A program made the position numbers and the translations under genes. Shown here in pieces: positions 16,145 to 24,298 of a stretch of 64,000 bases of DNA (position 1 is its first letter; every line of letters starts with the position of its first letter). Origin of the DNA: Saccharopolyspora flava (GTDB lineage: Bacteria; Actinomycetota; Actinomycetes; Mycobacteriales; Pseudonocardiaceae); the NCBI RefSeq assembly GCF_900116135.1, contig NZ_FOZX01000004.1:186001-250000 (forward strand), in the 5' to 3' direction. Under the pieces are notes generated by a model. That model made no database searches, was not told where the DNA came from, and worked only from the letters and a program-made list of their open reading frames with translations.

Positions 16145-17320
16145 GTGAACTCGCGATACGTCCTCATCGGCGCCGCGTTCGCGGTGTGCGTCGCGCTGCT
16201 GGCGGTGCTGTCGGTGGCGCAGTACAACCGGGCCTTCGACCGCGTCCTGCCGATCACCGTGCTCGCCGACCGCTCCGGGCTGCTGATGGAACCGGGCTCG
16301 CCGGTCAAGCTGCGCGGCGTCGAGGTCGGCTCGGTCGCCGAGGTCACCAGCGACGGCACCGGAGCCCGCCTCGCCGTCGAGCTCGACCCCGCGCAGGCCG
16401 AGCGCATCCCCGCCCAGGTCACCGCGAACCTGGTGCCCGCCACCGTGTTCGGCGCCAAGTACGTCGAACTGCGGCCCGGTCCCGACACCGGCGAGCACAT
16501 CGCCGCCGGAGCGGTGCTGAACCGCGCGCGCGTCACCGTCGAGCTGGACCACACCTTCGACCACGTCATGGACACCCTGCGCGGCGTGCCGCCCAGCAAG
16601 CTCAACGCGGCCCTGACCTCGGTGTCCGGGTCGCTGCGCGGCAACGGCGACCGGATCCGCGCGCTCATCGCCGACACCGACGGCTACCTGCGCGCGTTCA
16701 ACCCGAACCTGCCCGAGCTCGAATCCCGGCTGCCGCAGGTCACCGCGGTCGCCGAGCACTACCGGGACGTGACCGACGACCTCACCGCCACCGCGAGCAA
16801 CCTCGGCGGCACCGGCAGCACCCTGGTCGAGCAGAAGCGGGCCTTCGCCGGATTCCTGCTGTCGCTGACCGAGCTCGGCAACGGCACCGGCGAGTTCCTC
16901 GACGACAACGGCCCTCCGCTGGTGTCCGCGCTCGACGAGCTGCAACCGACGGCCGGGCTGCTGCGGCGGTACTCGCCGGTCGTGCCGTGCTTCTTCGGCG
17001 GCATGGTGCACAACGGCGACCTCATCCGGGCCGTCACCGGCGGGCCCGAGTTCGGCGGCACCCACCCCAACACGCACGTCACCGTGAGCATGCTGCCGGG
17101 CATCCCCGCCTACGAGTACCCGCAGAACCTGCCCAAGACCGGTGTGGACACCGGCCCCGACTGCCACGGGTTGCCCGAGGTGCGGGGAATCCCGCCGTAC
17201 GTCAACTACGACACCGGCGCCAACCCCTACCGCGGCACCGACGAGAGCCCGCGGCTCAACCCCGACCTGCTGGCGGTGTACCTGTTCGGCCCGCTCTCCC
17301 CGCTGGGAGGTGGCCGGTGA
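16145..17320 (+). CDS. mceA: Mce family lipid-transport protein MceA
   Basis: This 391-aa protein has one N-terminal membrane anchor (VLIGAAFAVCVALLAVLSVA) followed by the MCE domain (ITVLADRSGLLMEPGSPVKL, GVEVGSVAEV) and a long helical, coiled-coil-prone region. Six different Mce proteins assemble into a hexameric tube that carries lipids or steroids across the periplasm-like space. I place the start at GTG 16145, just after the yrbE stop; the open frame upstream overlaps the permease gene. The end of the gene overlaps the mceB start (GTGA). Confidence 0.9.
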   Translation: MNSRYVLIGAAFAVCVALLAVLSVAQYNRAFDRVLPITVLADRSGLLMEPGSPVKLRGVEVGSVAEVTSDGTGARLAVELDPAQAERIPAQVTANLVPATVFGAKYVELRPGPDTGEHIAAGAVLNRARVTVELDHTFDHVMDTLRGVPPSKLNAALTSVSGSLRGNGDRIRALIADTDGYLRAFNPNLPELESRLPQVTAVAEHYRDVTDDLTATASNLGGTGSTLVEQKRAFAGFLLSLTELGNGTGEFLDDNGPPLVSALDELQPTAGLLRRYSPVVPCFFGGMVHNGDLIRAVTGGPEFGGTHPNTHVTVSMLPGIPAYEYPQNLPKTGVDTGPDCHGLPEVRGIPPYVNYDTGANPYRGTDESPRLNPDLLAVYLFGPLSPLGGGR

Positions 17321-18339
17321 GAGCCGAGGTCGTCAAGCTCGCCGCGTTCTTCACCGTCGCCGCGCTCGCCGCCGGCTACATCGCGCTGCTGCTCGGCGAA
17401 ACCCGCAGGGCCGGGGAGGAGACCGAGGTGCGCGCGGTGTTCTTCGACGTGTCCTACCTGGAACCCGGCGACCCGGTGCGGATCGCGGGCGTGCGCGTGG
17501 GGCAGGTCGACGACCTGCGGATGCGGCCCGACGCCACCGTGCTGGTGAGCATGACCGTCTCCGGCGCGCCCCCGCTGACCAGCGGCACCCGCGCGGCGGT
17601 GAAGTACCGCGACCTCGTCGGCAACCGCTACCTGGAACTCGCCGAAGGCGACGGCGGAACGCCGCTGGGCGAGCAGGTCATCCCGCTGCAGCGGACCTCG
17701 CCCGCGCTGGACCTCGACGTGCTCGTCGGCGGGTTCCAGCCGCTATTCCAGGCGCTGTCGCCGGAGCAGGTCAACCAGCTCTCCGGCTCGCTGATCCAGG
17801 TGCTGCAGGGCGAGGCCGGGGCGCTGGACTCGTTCCTGACCTCGCTGGCCTCGGTCACCCACACCCTCGCCGACCGGGACCGGCTCATCGGCGACGTCAT
17901 CGGCAACCTCGACGCCGCGCTGGCCACCTTCGACGCGCACGACCGGCAGGTCTCGGAGGTCATCGGGCAGACCCGGCAGCTGGTCGACGGGCTGGCCGCC
18001 GACCGCGGCGCGATCACCGGCGCCGTCGACCACCTGCACGGCCTCACCGCCACCGCCGCCGACCTGCTGCCCCGGCTGCGGCCCGACCTGCGCGCCGAGA
18101 TCGGCGACCTGGGCACCATCGCGGGCACCCTCGACGCCCACGACGAGCAGGTGCGCTCCGCGCTGCGCGAGCTGCCCGAGGCCTACCGGCGGATCGGCCG
18201 GATCGGCGTCAACGGCAACTTCTTCAACGCCTACCTGTGCAGCGTGCGGGTGCGCACCAGCGCCCCCACCGGCGGCTACCTCTACACCCCGTGGATCGAC
18301 AGCGATGTGCGGCGCTGCGCCGAGGAAGGCGGGAACTGA
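17317..18339 (+). CDS. mceB: Mce family lipid-transport protein MceB
   Basis: This 340-aa protein has an N-terminal anchor (LAAFFTVAALAAGYIALLLG), an MCE domain (VFFDVSYLEPGDPVRIAGVR, VGQVDDLRM) and a helical needle region. The GTG start at 17317 overlaps the mceA stop. The C-terminal motif NGNFFNAYLC is typical of MceB proteins. It lies in an unbroken operon from 14531 to 23888. Confidence 0.9.
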   Translation: MRAEVVKLAAFFTVAALAAGYIALLLGETRRAGEETEVRAVFFDVSYLEPGDPVRIAGVRVGQVDDLRMRPDATVLVSMTVSGAPPLTSGTRAAVKYRDLVGNRYLELAEGDGGTPLGEQVIPLQRTSPALDLDVLVGGFQPLFQALSPEQVNQLSGSLIQVLQGEAGALDSFLTSLASVTHTLADRDRLIGDVIGNLDAALATFDAHDRQVSEVIGQTRQLVDGLAADRGAITGAVDHLHGLTATAADLLPRLRPDLRAEIGDLGTIAGTLDAHDEQVRSALRELPEAYRRIGRIGVNGNFFNAYLCSVRVRTSAPTGGYLYTPWIDSDVRRCAEEGGN

Positions 18340-18340
18340 C

Positions 18341-19321
18341 GTGAACGACTCCCGGCTCGGCGTCGTCGGCTCGCTGCTGATCGCCGTCGTCGTGCTGTTC
18401 TCGCTCAGCGGCGACGCGATCTCGCCGCTGCTGGCCGGACGCGGCCTGCACGCCGTGTTCTCCGAGGCCGGTGGCCTCGTGGAGGGCGATCCGGTGGTGG
18501 TGTCGGGCATGACCGTCGGCCGCGTCGAGGACGTTGAGCTGCGCGACACCGACGTGCTGGTGTCGTTCACCGTCGACGAACCCGACCTGCGGGTGGGGGA
18601 GGGGAGCACCGCGGCGATCAAGGCGCAGAGCGCGCTCGGCGAGAAGGCGCTGAGCCTGGCACCGGCCGGGCCCGGGGAGCTGCCGAACGACGCGCAGATC
18701 CCGCTGTCGCGCACCATCGCGCCCTACGACGTCACCCAAGCCCTGCAGAGCCTCACCGACACCACCTCCCGGCTCGACACCGACCGGTTGACGACCGCGC
18801 TGACCGCCGTGGCCGACACCCTCGACGGCACCGCGCGCAGCGCACCCCAGGCGCTGAGCGGCCTGCGGCGCCTGGCGGAGAGCGTCAACGCCCGCGACGC
18901 CGAACTGCGCTCCCTGCTGGAGCACGCGCGCGCCACCACCGAGGTGCTCGCCGGCCACCAGCAGGACCTGCGGGCGATCTTCGACCAGGGAACCGCGCTG
19001 CTGACCGCGCTCAACCAGCGCCAGGCCGCGATCGAGCGGCTGCTCGCCGACCTGACCACGACCGCCGACCAGCTCGACGCGCTGGCCCGCGAGAACGACG
19101 CGCAGCTGCGGCCCGCGCTGACCGAACTCCGCTCGGCGGTGGCGATCCTGCGGGACAACCGCGATCAGCTCACCGCCGCCCTGCACGAGGCCGTGCCGAT
19201 GCTGCGCACCCTCGGGGAGGTGCTGTCCACCATGCCCGCCCTGGACGCCTTCTTCGCCAACATCCCGCCCACCAACGCCGTTCCCGGACTGCAGGACCTG
19301 CTGGGGAGGGGGACCCGATGA
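18341..19321 (+). CDS. mceC: Mce family lipid-transport protein MceC
   Basis: This 326-aa protein has an N-terminal membrane segment (LGVVGSLLIAVVVLFSLSG), an MCE domain (AVFSEAGGLVEGDPVVVSGM, TVGRVEDVEL) and a helical tail. The start is GTG 18341, immediately after the mceB stop. The C-terminal segment MPALDAFFANIPPTNAVPGL is recognisable from MceC proteins. Its stop overlaps the mceD ATG. Confidence 0.9.
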   Translation: MNDSRLGVVGSLLIAVVVLFSLSGDAISPLLAGRGLHAVFSEAGGLVEGDPVVVSGMTVGRVEDVELRDTDVLVSFTVDEPDLRVGEGSTAAIKAQSALGEKALSLAPAGPGELPNDAQIPLSRTIAPYDVTQALQSLTDTTSRLDTDRLTTALTAVADTLDGTARSAPQALSGLRRLAESVNARDAELRSLLEHARATTEVLAGHQQDLRAIFDQGTALLTALNQRQAAIERLLADLTTTADQLDALARENDAQLRPALTELRSAVAILRDNRDQLTAALHEAVPMLRTLGEVLSTMPALDAFFANIPPTNAVPGLQDLLGRGTR

Positions 19322-20433
19322 CCCGGCGAGTGCTGGCGCTGCTGATCGGCGCGCTGCTGGTGGCCGCCGCGGCCTACCTGCTGACCGCCGATCGGCAGAA
19401 GCACGCCACCGCCTACTTCCCGAGCGCCAGCGGCATCCACGTCGACGACGAGGTGCGGGTGCTGGGGGTGCGGGTCGGCGAGATCGACGAGATCGTGCCC
19501 GAAGGCGACCACGTGCGGGTGCGCTTCGGCTACGACGCCGCCCGGAAGGTCCCGGCCGACACCTCGGTGGCGCTGGTGGCGCCGAGCCTGGTCAGCGGCC
19601 GGTACCTGCAGCTCGCGCCGGTCTACCGGGGCGGCCCGGTGCTGGCCGACGAGGCCCGGATCCCGATCGAGCGCACCGCGGTGCCCGCCGAGTGGGACCA
19701 GACCAACGCCGAACTCACCGAGCTGACGCGGGCTCTGGGCCCGCACGGCGCGAACCGGCAGGGCGCGGTGTCGCGGGCGATCGAGGCCGGGGCGAACAAC
19801 CTGGGCGGCAACGGCGCCGAGTTCCGCCGCACGCTCGACCAGCTCGCCGGGACGTCCGGCACGGTCGCCGCGGGCAGCGAGGACCTGTTCACCAGCCTGC
19901 GGCAACTCGACGAGCTCACCGCCGGGCTTAACGACAGCCGGCAGCAGCTCACGACCTTCTCCACCCAGCTCGCCTCGCTGAGCGCGCTCGCCGACGACAA
20001 CGGCGCCGAACTGGGCCGGGCCCTGGCCGCCTCGGACCGGGCGCTGGTGACGATCACCGACTTCACCCGAACCCACCAGCAGCAGCTCGGCGACACCGTC
20101 GGCGAGCTCCGCGACGTCGGCTCCACGCTGGCCGCCAGCCGCGGGGACCTCGCCGACGTGCTGCACGTCGCGCCGCAGACCCTGGCCAACCTCTACAACG
20201 TCTACGAGCCCAGCACCGGCTCGGCCAGCACCCGCATCCAGATGCCCTACACCGCGAGCGTGTCCAGCCTGACCTGCCAGATGGTGTTCTCCGCCGGCGG
20301 CACCATCGACGACTGCCGCGCCGCGCTCGACCCGCTGCTCAAACCCCTCGACATGCCCTACCCGCCGGTCGGACTCGACCCGCTGCACCGCACCGGGAAC
20401 CCGCACCAGCGACCGGCTCCGGGAGGCCCGTGA
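19318..20433 (+). CDS. mceD: Mce family lipid-transport protein MceD
   Basis: This 371-aa protein has an anchor (VLALLIGALLVAAAAYLLTA), an MCE domain (AYFPSASGIHVDDEVRVLGV, RVGEIDEI) and a helical tail ending in a Pro-rich stretch (KPLDMPYPPVGLDPLHRTGN). It overlaps mceC by ATGA and mceE by four bases. The closing motif VSSLTCQMVFSAGGTIDDCR has two cysteines, as in MceD homologues. Confidence 0.9.
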   Translation: MTRRVLALLIGALLVAAAAYLLTADRQKHATAYFPSASGIHVDDEVRVLGVRVGEIDEIVPEGDHVRVRFGYDAARKVPADTSVALVAPSLVSGRYLQLAPVYRGGPVLADEARIPIERTAVPAEWDQTNAELTELTRALGPHGANRQGAVSRAIEAGANNLGGNGAEFRRTLDQLAGTSGTVAAGSEDLFTSLRQLDELTAGLNDSRQQLTTFSTQLASLSALADDNGAELGRALAASDRALVTITDFTRTHQQQLGDTVGELRDVGSTLAASRGDLADVLHVAPQTLANLYNVYEPSTGSASTRIQMPYTASVSSLTCQMVFSAGGTIDDCRAALDPLLKPLDMPYPPVGLDPLHRTGNPHQRPAPGGP

Positions 20434-21590
20434 TGCGCGGTCTCGCCCTGCTGCTGATCAGCTGCCTGCTCGCCGGGTGTGCCGTGGACAGCGCCCAGCT
20501 GGTGCCGCTGCCCGGCGGTCCCGGCAGCGGCACCGACGCGCGGCGCGTCGTGGTGCGCTTCGCCGACGTCGCCAACCTGGTGCCGCGCTCGGAGGTCAAG
20601 GTCGACGACGTCACCGTCGGCGCGGTCCGCCGCATCGGCCTGCACGGCTGGCAGGCCGAGGTCGAGATCGGCCTGGACCCGGGTGTCGTGCTGCCCGCCA
20701 ACGCCGTCGCCAACGTCGGGCAGAAGAGCCTGCTCGGCGCCCAGTACGTCGAACTCGCCGCCCCGCCCGACCCGGTCGGCAGGCTCGCCGACGGCGCCGT
20801 CATCCCCGCCGAGCGCACCAACCGCTACCCGGGCACGGAGGAACTGCTGGCCGCGCTGTCGCTGTGGCTCAACGGCGGCGGACTGCGGCAGGTCCGGGTG
20901 ATCACCGACGAGCTCAACCGGGCGCTGGGCGGCAACGAGCAGCAGACCCGCGACCTCATCCACCAGCTCGATGCCCTCGCCCGCTCCGCCGACGAGCAGA
21001 AGGCCCAGATCGTGCGCTCGATCGAAGCCGTCGACGGCCTGGCCGCGCGGCTGCGCGCGAACTCCCAGCGGCTCGGGCACGCCGTCGACGAGCTGGGGCC
21101 GGGCATCCGCGTGCTCAACGAGCAGCGCGACTCGCTGCGCTCCGCGCTTGAGGCCTCCAGCAGGCTCGGCGCCGTCGGCGGCGAGGTGCTCGACCGCTCC
21201 CGCGACGACCTGCTGTCGGTCGTCGACGACCTGCGGCCCTCGCTGCAGCAGCTCGTCGCCGCGGGCGACGACGTGCCGAAATCCCTCGACACGCTGGGAA
21301 CGCTGCTGTTCCCGCTGAGCACCTACAAGAAGGTCGTGCGCGGCGACTTCCTGAATCTGGCCGTGACGCTGGACCTCTCGACGCCCGGCCTCGAATCCGG
21401 GCTGCTGGCGGGCACTCCCGCCGAAACCGTCTTCGACGCCGCCCGCACCGCGCTGCAGGCCACCGACCCGATCCGGGGACCGCTGGGCATCGGCTCGCCG
21501 ATCGAACCCCCGCCGGACTCGCCGCCGCCGGAGAACCCGCCGCCGGACCCGGCGATCCCGCTGCTCGGCGACCTGCTGGGAGGGAACTGA
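20430..21590 (+). CDS. mceE: Mce family lipoprotein MceE (LprK-like)
   Basis: This 386-aa protein has a lipoprotein signal peptide: hydrophobic LALLLISCLLAGC with lipobox LAGC (Cys17 from GTG 20430). This marks it as the lipid-anchored member of the Mce hexamer. The MCE domain contains VRFADVANLVPRSEVKVDDV and VGAVRRIGL. The C-terminus is unusually proline-rich (PPPDSPPPENPPPDPAI), ending LLGDLLGGN. The start may be GTG 20430 or ATG 20433. Confidence 0.9.
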   Translation: MMRGLALLLISCLLAGCAVDSAQLVPLPGGPGSGTDARRVVVRFADVANLVPRSEVKVDDVTVGAVRRIGLHGWQAEVEIGLDPGVVLPANAVANVGQKSLLGAQYVELAAPPDPVGRLADGAVIPAERTNRYPGTEELLAALSLWLNGGGLRQVRVITDELNRALGGNEQQTRDLIHQLDALARSADEQKAQIVRSIEAVDGLAARLRANSQRLGHAVDELGPGIRVLNEQRDSLRSALEASSRLGAVGGEVLDRSRDDLLSVVDDLRPSLQQLVAAGDDVPKSLDTLGTLLFPLSTYKKVVRGDFLNLAVTLDLSTPGLESGLLAGTPAETVFDAARTALQATDPIRGPLGIGSPIEPPPDSPPPENPPPDPAIPLLGDLLGGN

Positions 21591-22885
21591 TGCTGACCAG
21601 GAAGGTGCGGATCCAGCTCGCCGTGTTCACCGCGCTCACCGTGTTCGGCGTGAGCACGGTGCTGATCAACTACCTCGACCTGCGCCAGCTGCTCGGCTTC
21701 GGGCAGTACGAGGTCACCGCGGTGTTCCCGGACGCCACCGGGCTCTACCCGGGCGCGATGGTGGGCTACCGGGACGTCGAGATCGGCAAGGTGCGCTCGG
21801 TCGACCTCGGCGACGGCACCGCCGTGGCCACCCTCGGCATCGACGACGACGTGCGCGTCCCGGCCCGGGTGAGCGCCGCGATCCGCGGCAAGTCCGCGAT
21901 CGGGGAGCAGTCGGTCAACCTCACCCCCGACGGCGACGGGCCGCCCTGGCTGCGCCCCGGCGACCGCATCACCGCCACCACGACGCTGCCGCGCACCGAC
22001 GAGCTGCTCACCAGCCTCGACGACCTGGCCGCCTCCATCCCGCAGGACAAGCTCACCGTCGTCCTCGACGAGCTCACCACCGGGCTCGGCGGGGCGGAAC
22101 CGCAGGTCACGACCCTGCTGGAGAACACGAGGACGGTGCTGCACCAGGCCGGGCTGAACCTCGAACCCACCGTCGACCTCATCCACCAGCTCGGCCCGTT
22201 CCTGCGCACCCAGCAGCAGATCGCGCCCGAAACCCGTTCCGCGCTGCGGGATCTCGCGTCCTTCAGCGAGCAGCTGCGGCGCAGCGACCAGGACCTGCGC
22301 GGGCTGCTCGCGCACACCCCGCCCGCCGCCGAGCAGCTCATCGGCCTGGAACAGCGGTTGACGCCCGCGCTGCCGCAGCTGCTCACCGACCTCGGCTCGA
22401 CGGGCCAGGTCGTGCGCACCCAGCTGCCGGGCGTGGCGCAGACCCTCGTGCTCTACCCGGCGGTGACCGCGGCGCTGCAGCGCGTCGTGCAGCAGCCCGG
22501 CGCCGCCCCCGGCAGCGCACACCTGGGCATCCGGGTCTCGGTCAACAATCCGCCCCCGTGCTACTCCGGCTACACGCCGATGGACCGGCAGCGCTCCTTC
22601 GACGACGAGTCGCCCGCCGAGGTCCCGCCGGACCAGTACTGCCACGTCGTGCCTGACGACCCGCGCTCGATCCGCGGCGCGCGGAACTACCCGTGCGCCA
22701 ACGATCCTCGCCGTCGCGGATCGTCCGCCGCCTCCTGCGGGGCGGCTCCCGGCGAGGTCGTGGCCACCTACGACCCGGACACCGGCAACGCGATGCTGCC
22801 CGACGGCCACCTGGTGCTGCTGGGCGACGCGCGGCAACACCCGAGAGCGGAGGAGGGGACGTGGCGCGATCTGCTGCTGAAGTGA
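21590..22885 (+). CDS. mceF: Mce family lipid-transport protein MceF
   Basis: This 431-aa protein has an N-terminal anchor (VRIQLAVFTALTVFGVSTVL), an MCE domain (AVFPDATGLYPGAMVGYRDV, EIGKVRSVDL) and a long tail with cysteine-containing NNPPPCYSGY and SAASCGAAPG segments, as in MceF proteins. It is the last of the six Mce genes. Its 3' end overlaps the following gene by 25 bp. Together with the two permeases it completes one mce locus. The substrate cannot be told from sequence. Confidence 0.9.
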   Translation: MLTRKVRIQLAVFTALTVFGVSTVLINYLDLRQLLGFGQYEVTAVFPDATGLYPGAMVGYRDVEIGKVRSVDLGDGTAVATLGIDDDVRVPARVSAAIRGKSAIGEQSVNLTPDGDGPPWLRPGDRITATTTLPRTDELLTSLDDLAASIPQDKLTVVLDELTTGLGGAEPQVTTLLENTRTVLHQAGLNLEPTVDLIHQLGPFLRTQQQIAPETRSALRDLASFSEQLRRSDQDLRGLLAHTPPAAEQLIGLEQRLTPALPQLLTDLGSTGQVVRTQLPGVAQTLVLYPAVTAALQRVVQQPGAAPGSAHLGIRVSVNNPPPCYSGYTPMDRQRSFDDESPAEVPPDQYCHVVPDDPRSIRGARNYPCANDPRRRGSSAASCGAAPGEVVATYDPDTGNAMLPDGHLVLLGDARQHPRAEEGTWRDLLLK

Positions 22886-23361
22886 GGCGCGCGAGCGGAC
22901 TGGTGCTGGCGGCGCTGGTGCTGATCGGGCTCGCCGTGCTGGGAACCCGGTTCCACCAGACCGCGCAGGCCGCCGCCGACAAGGCGGAGTCCGACCGGCA
23001 GGCCGTGGCCGCGGCCCGGCAGGCCGCGCTGGGACTGACCAACCTCAGCGCGCGGACCATCGACCAGGACGCCCAGCGGCTGGCGGGGATGGCCACGGGC
23101 GCGTTCAAGGAGCAGTTCGCGTCGCAGGCCACCGCGTTCCGCGACATCGTCACCGGCTCGCAGGTGACCTCGCGCGGCGAGGTCGTCGAGGCCGCGCTGG
23201 AGCGCTCCGACGGGCGCACCGCGGTCGCTCTGGCGGCGGTGCGGGCCACGGTCGGCAACGCCGGCGCGCCGGAGGGCCAGCAGCGCCAGTACCGGCTGCG
23301 GATCACCGTGGAGAAGACCGCGCAGACCTGGCTCGTCGCCAACCTGGAGTTCGTGCCATGA
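22861..23361 (+). CDS. Mce-associated membrane protein (first)
   Basis: This 166-aa protein has one membrane helix near the N-terminus (GLVLAALVLIGLAVLGTRF) followed by an alpha-helical linker (QAAADKAESDRQAVAAARQA) and a small alpha/beta domain resembling the VirB8/NTF2-like fold of Mam/Mas proteins. I take GTG 22861 (GAGGAGGGGAC upstream), which overlaps mceF by 25 bp; the longer open frame has no site. Such proteins stabilise Mce complexes in mycobacteria. Confidence 0.82.
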   Translation: MARSAAEVRRASGLVLAALVLIGLAVLGTRFHQTAQAAADKAESDRQAVAAARQAALGLTNLSARTIDQDAQRLAGMATGAFKEQFASQATAFRDIVTGSQVTSRGEVVEAALERSDGRTAVALAAVRATVGNAGAPEGQQRQYRLRITVEKTAQTWLVANLEFVP

Positions 23362-23888
23362 CCGCCACCGACGTCGTCGATGACACCGCCGCCCCCGCGA
23401 AGCCGAAGCGCCGCCTGCTCGTCCCGCTGCTGGTCGTGGCGGTCCTGCTGGCCGCCACCGCCGGGGTCACCGTCCTGTACCTGCGGCAGGCCGAGGCCAC
23501 CCGGGTGGAGGCGGCGCGCGCCGAGGCCACCCGCGCGGCCGCCGAGCAGATCCCCGAGGTCCTCAGCTACAGCCACGACACGCTCGACCGGGACTTCGCC
23601 GCCGCGGCCCGCGCCGTCACCGGCCCCTTCGCCCGGGACTACCTCGAACTCCAGCGCACCGCGATCCGCCCCGCCGCCACCCGGGACCGCATCACCACCA
23701 GAACCACGGTCTCCGCCCTGGGCGTCGTCACGGCCACGGACGACGAGGTCGTCCTCCTCGCCTTCATCAACCAACTCACCACGAGCTCCCGGCACCCCAC
23801 CCCTCTCATCGAAGGCGCCAGAATCCGAACAACCCTCACCAAAACCCCCGACAACACCTGGCGAATCTCCACAATGGACACCATCTGA
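23358..23888 (+). CDS. Mce-associated membrane protein (second)
   Basis: This 176-aa Mam-type protein has a Lys/Arg-flanked membrane helix (LLVPLLVVAVLLAATAGVTV), a helical linker with an EATR repeat, and a C-terminal domain with VVLLAFINQLTTSSRH and NTWRISTMDTI. It overlaps the previous gene by ATGA and ends the mce operon. Towards its 3' end the codon use drifts to more A-ending codons than the rest of the operon. A four-unit palindromic block begins 20 bp after the stop. Confidence 0.82.
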   Translation: MTATDVVDDTAAPAKPKRRLLVPLLVVAVLLAATAGVTVLYLRQAEATRVEAARAEATRAAAEQIPEVLSYSHDTLDRDFAAAARAVTGPFARDYLELQRTAIRPAATRDRITTRTTVSALGVVTATDDEVVLLAFINQLTTSSRHPTPLIEGARIRTTLTKTPDNTWRISTMDTI

Positions 23889-23908
23889 CCACCCCTCACC
23901 CCGCCTCC

Positions 23909-24004
23909 GGTCGAAAACCCCGGTTTTCGTCGGGTCAAAAACTCCGGTATTCGACCGGTCGAAAACTCCGGTATTCGACGCGACGAAAACCGGGGTTTTT
24001 GACC
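23909..24004. repeat. Four abutting 24-bp palindromic units after the mce operon
   Basis: Exactly four 24-bp units lie end to end (23909-23932, 23933-23956, 23957-23980, 23981-24004). The common pattern is GGTCGAAAACNCCGGTNTTC followed by GACC or GTCG. The two outer units are close inverted copies of each other, as are the inner two, so the whole 96 bp can fold into one long hairpin or four small ones. It sits at the operon 3' end like the three-unit block at 10844-10915. Confidence 0.88.
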
Positions 24005-24298
24005 TGCGGGGGCGTGAGCTGGGGGTTTGGGTCACGATCGGGTGATGTGGGGTGGTACGGGACAGTTCTGGTGTGACATTGACCGCGGGGTGTTGCGGTG
24101 CGACTATCGGACGCACGACGTTGCCCACGACGAGCCGTGTCAGAGCCCGTTCCGCTGAGTTCCAGAGCTGATCTTCCTCGCGCGTGCTGAGGTCTCGTCC
24201 CCGTCCGATGCCGGGGTGTTGCTCGACGATCGGTGAACAACTCGGCAGGACCCACCCGTTCCCCGAACGGGGCCGTTCTTCAAGGGTGAGGAGCAGCA
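24005..24298 (+). promoter_or_regulatory. P450 promoter region resembling the mce promoter
   Basis: No gene is visible here. TTGACC (24079-24084), a 17-bp spacer and GACTAT (24102-24107) form a promoter. The -10 box lies inside GTGCG-N9-CGCAC (24098-24116). The mce operon has the same elements with identical spacing at 14366-14402, and the core TGCGACTATCG is identical. GTGAGGAG precedes the GTG start of the P450. Confidence 0.6.
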
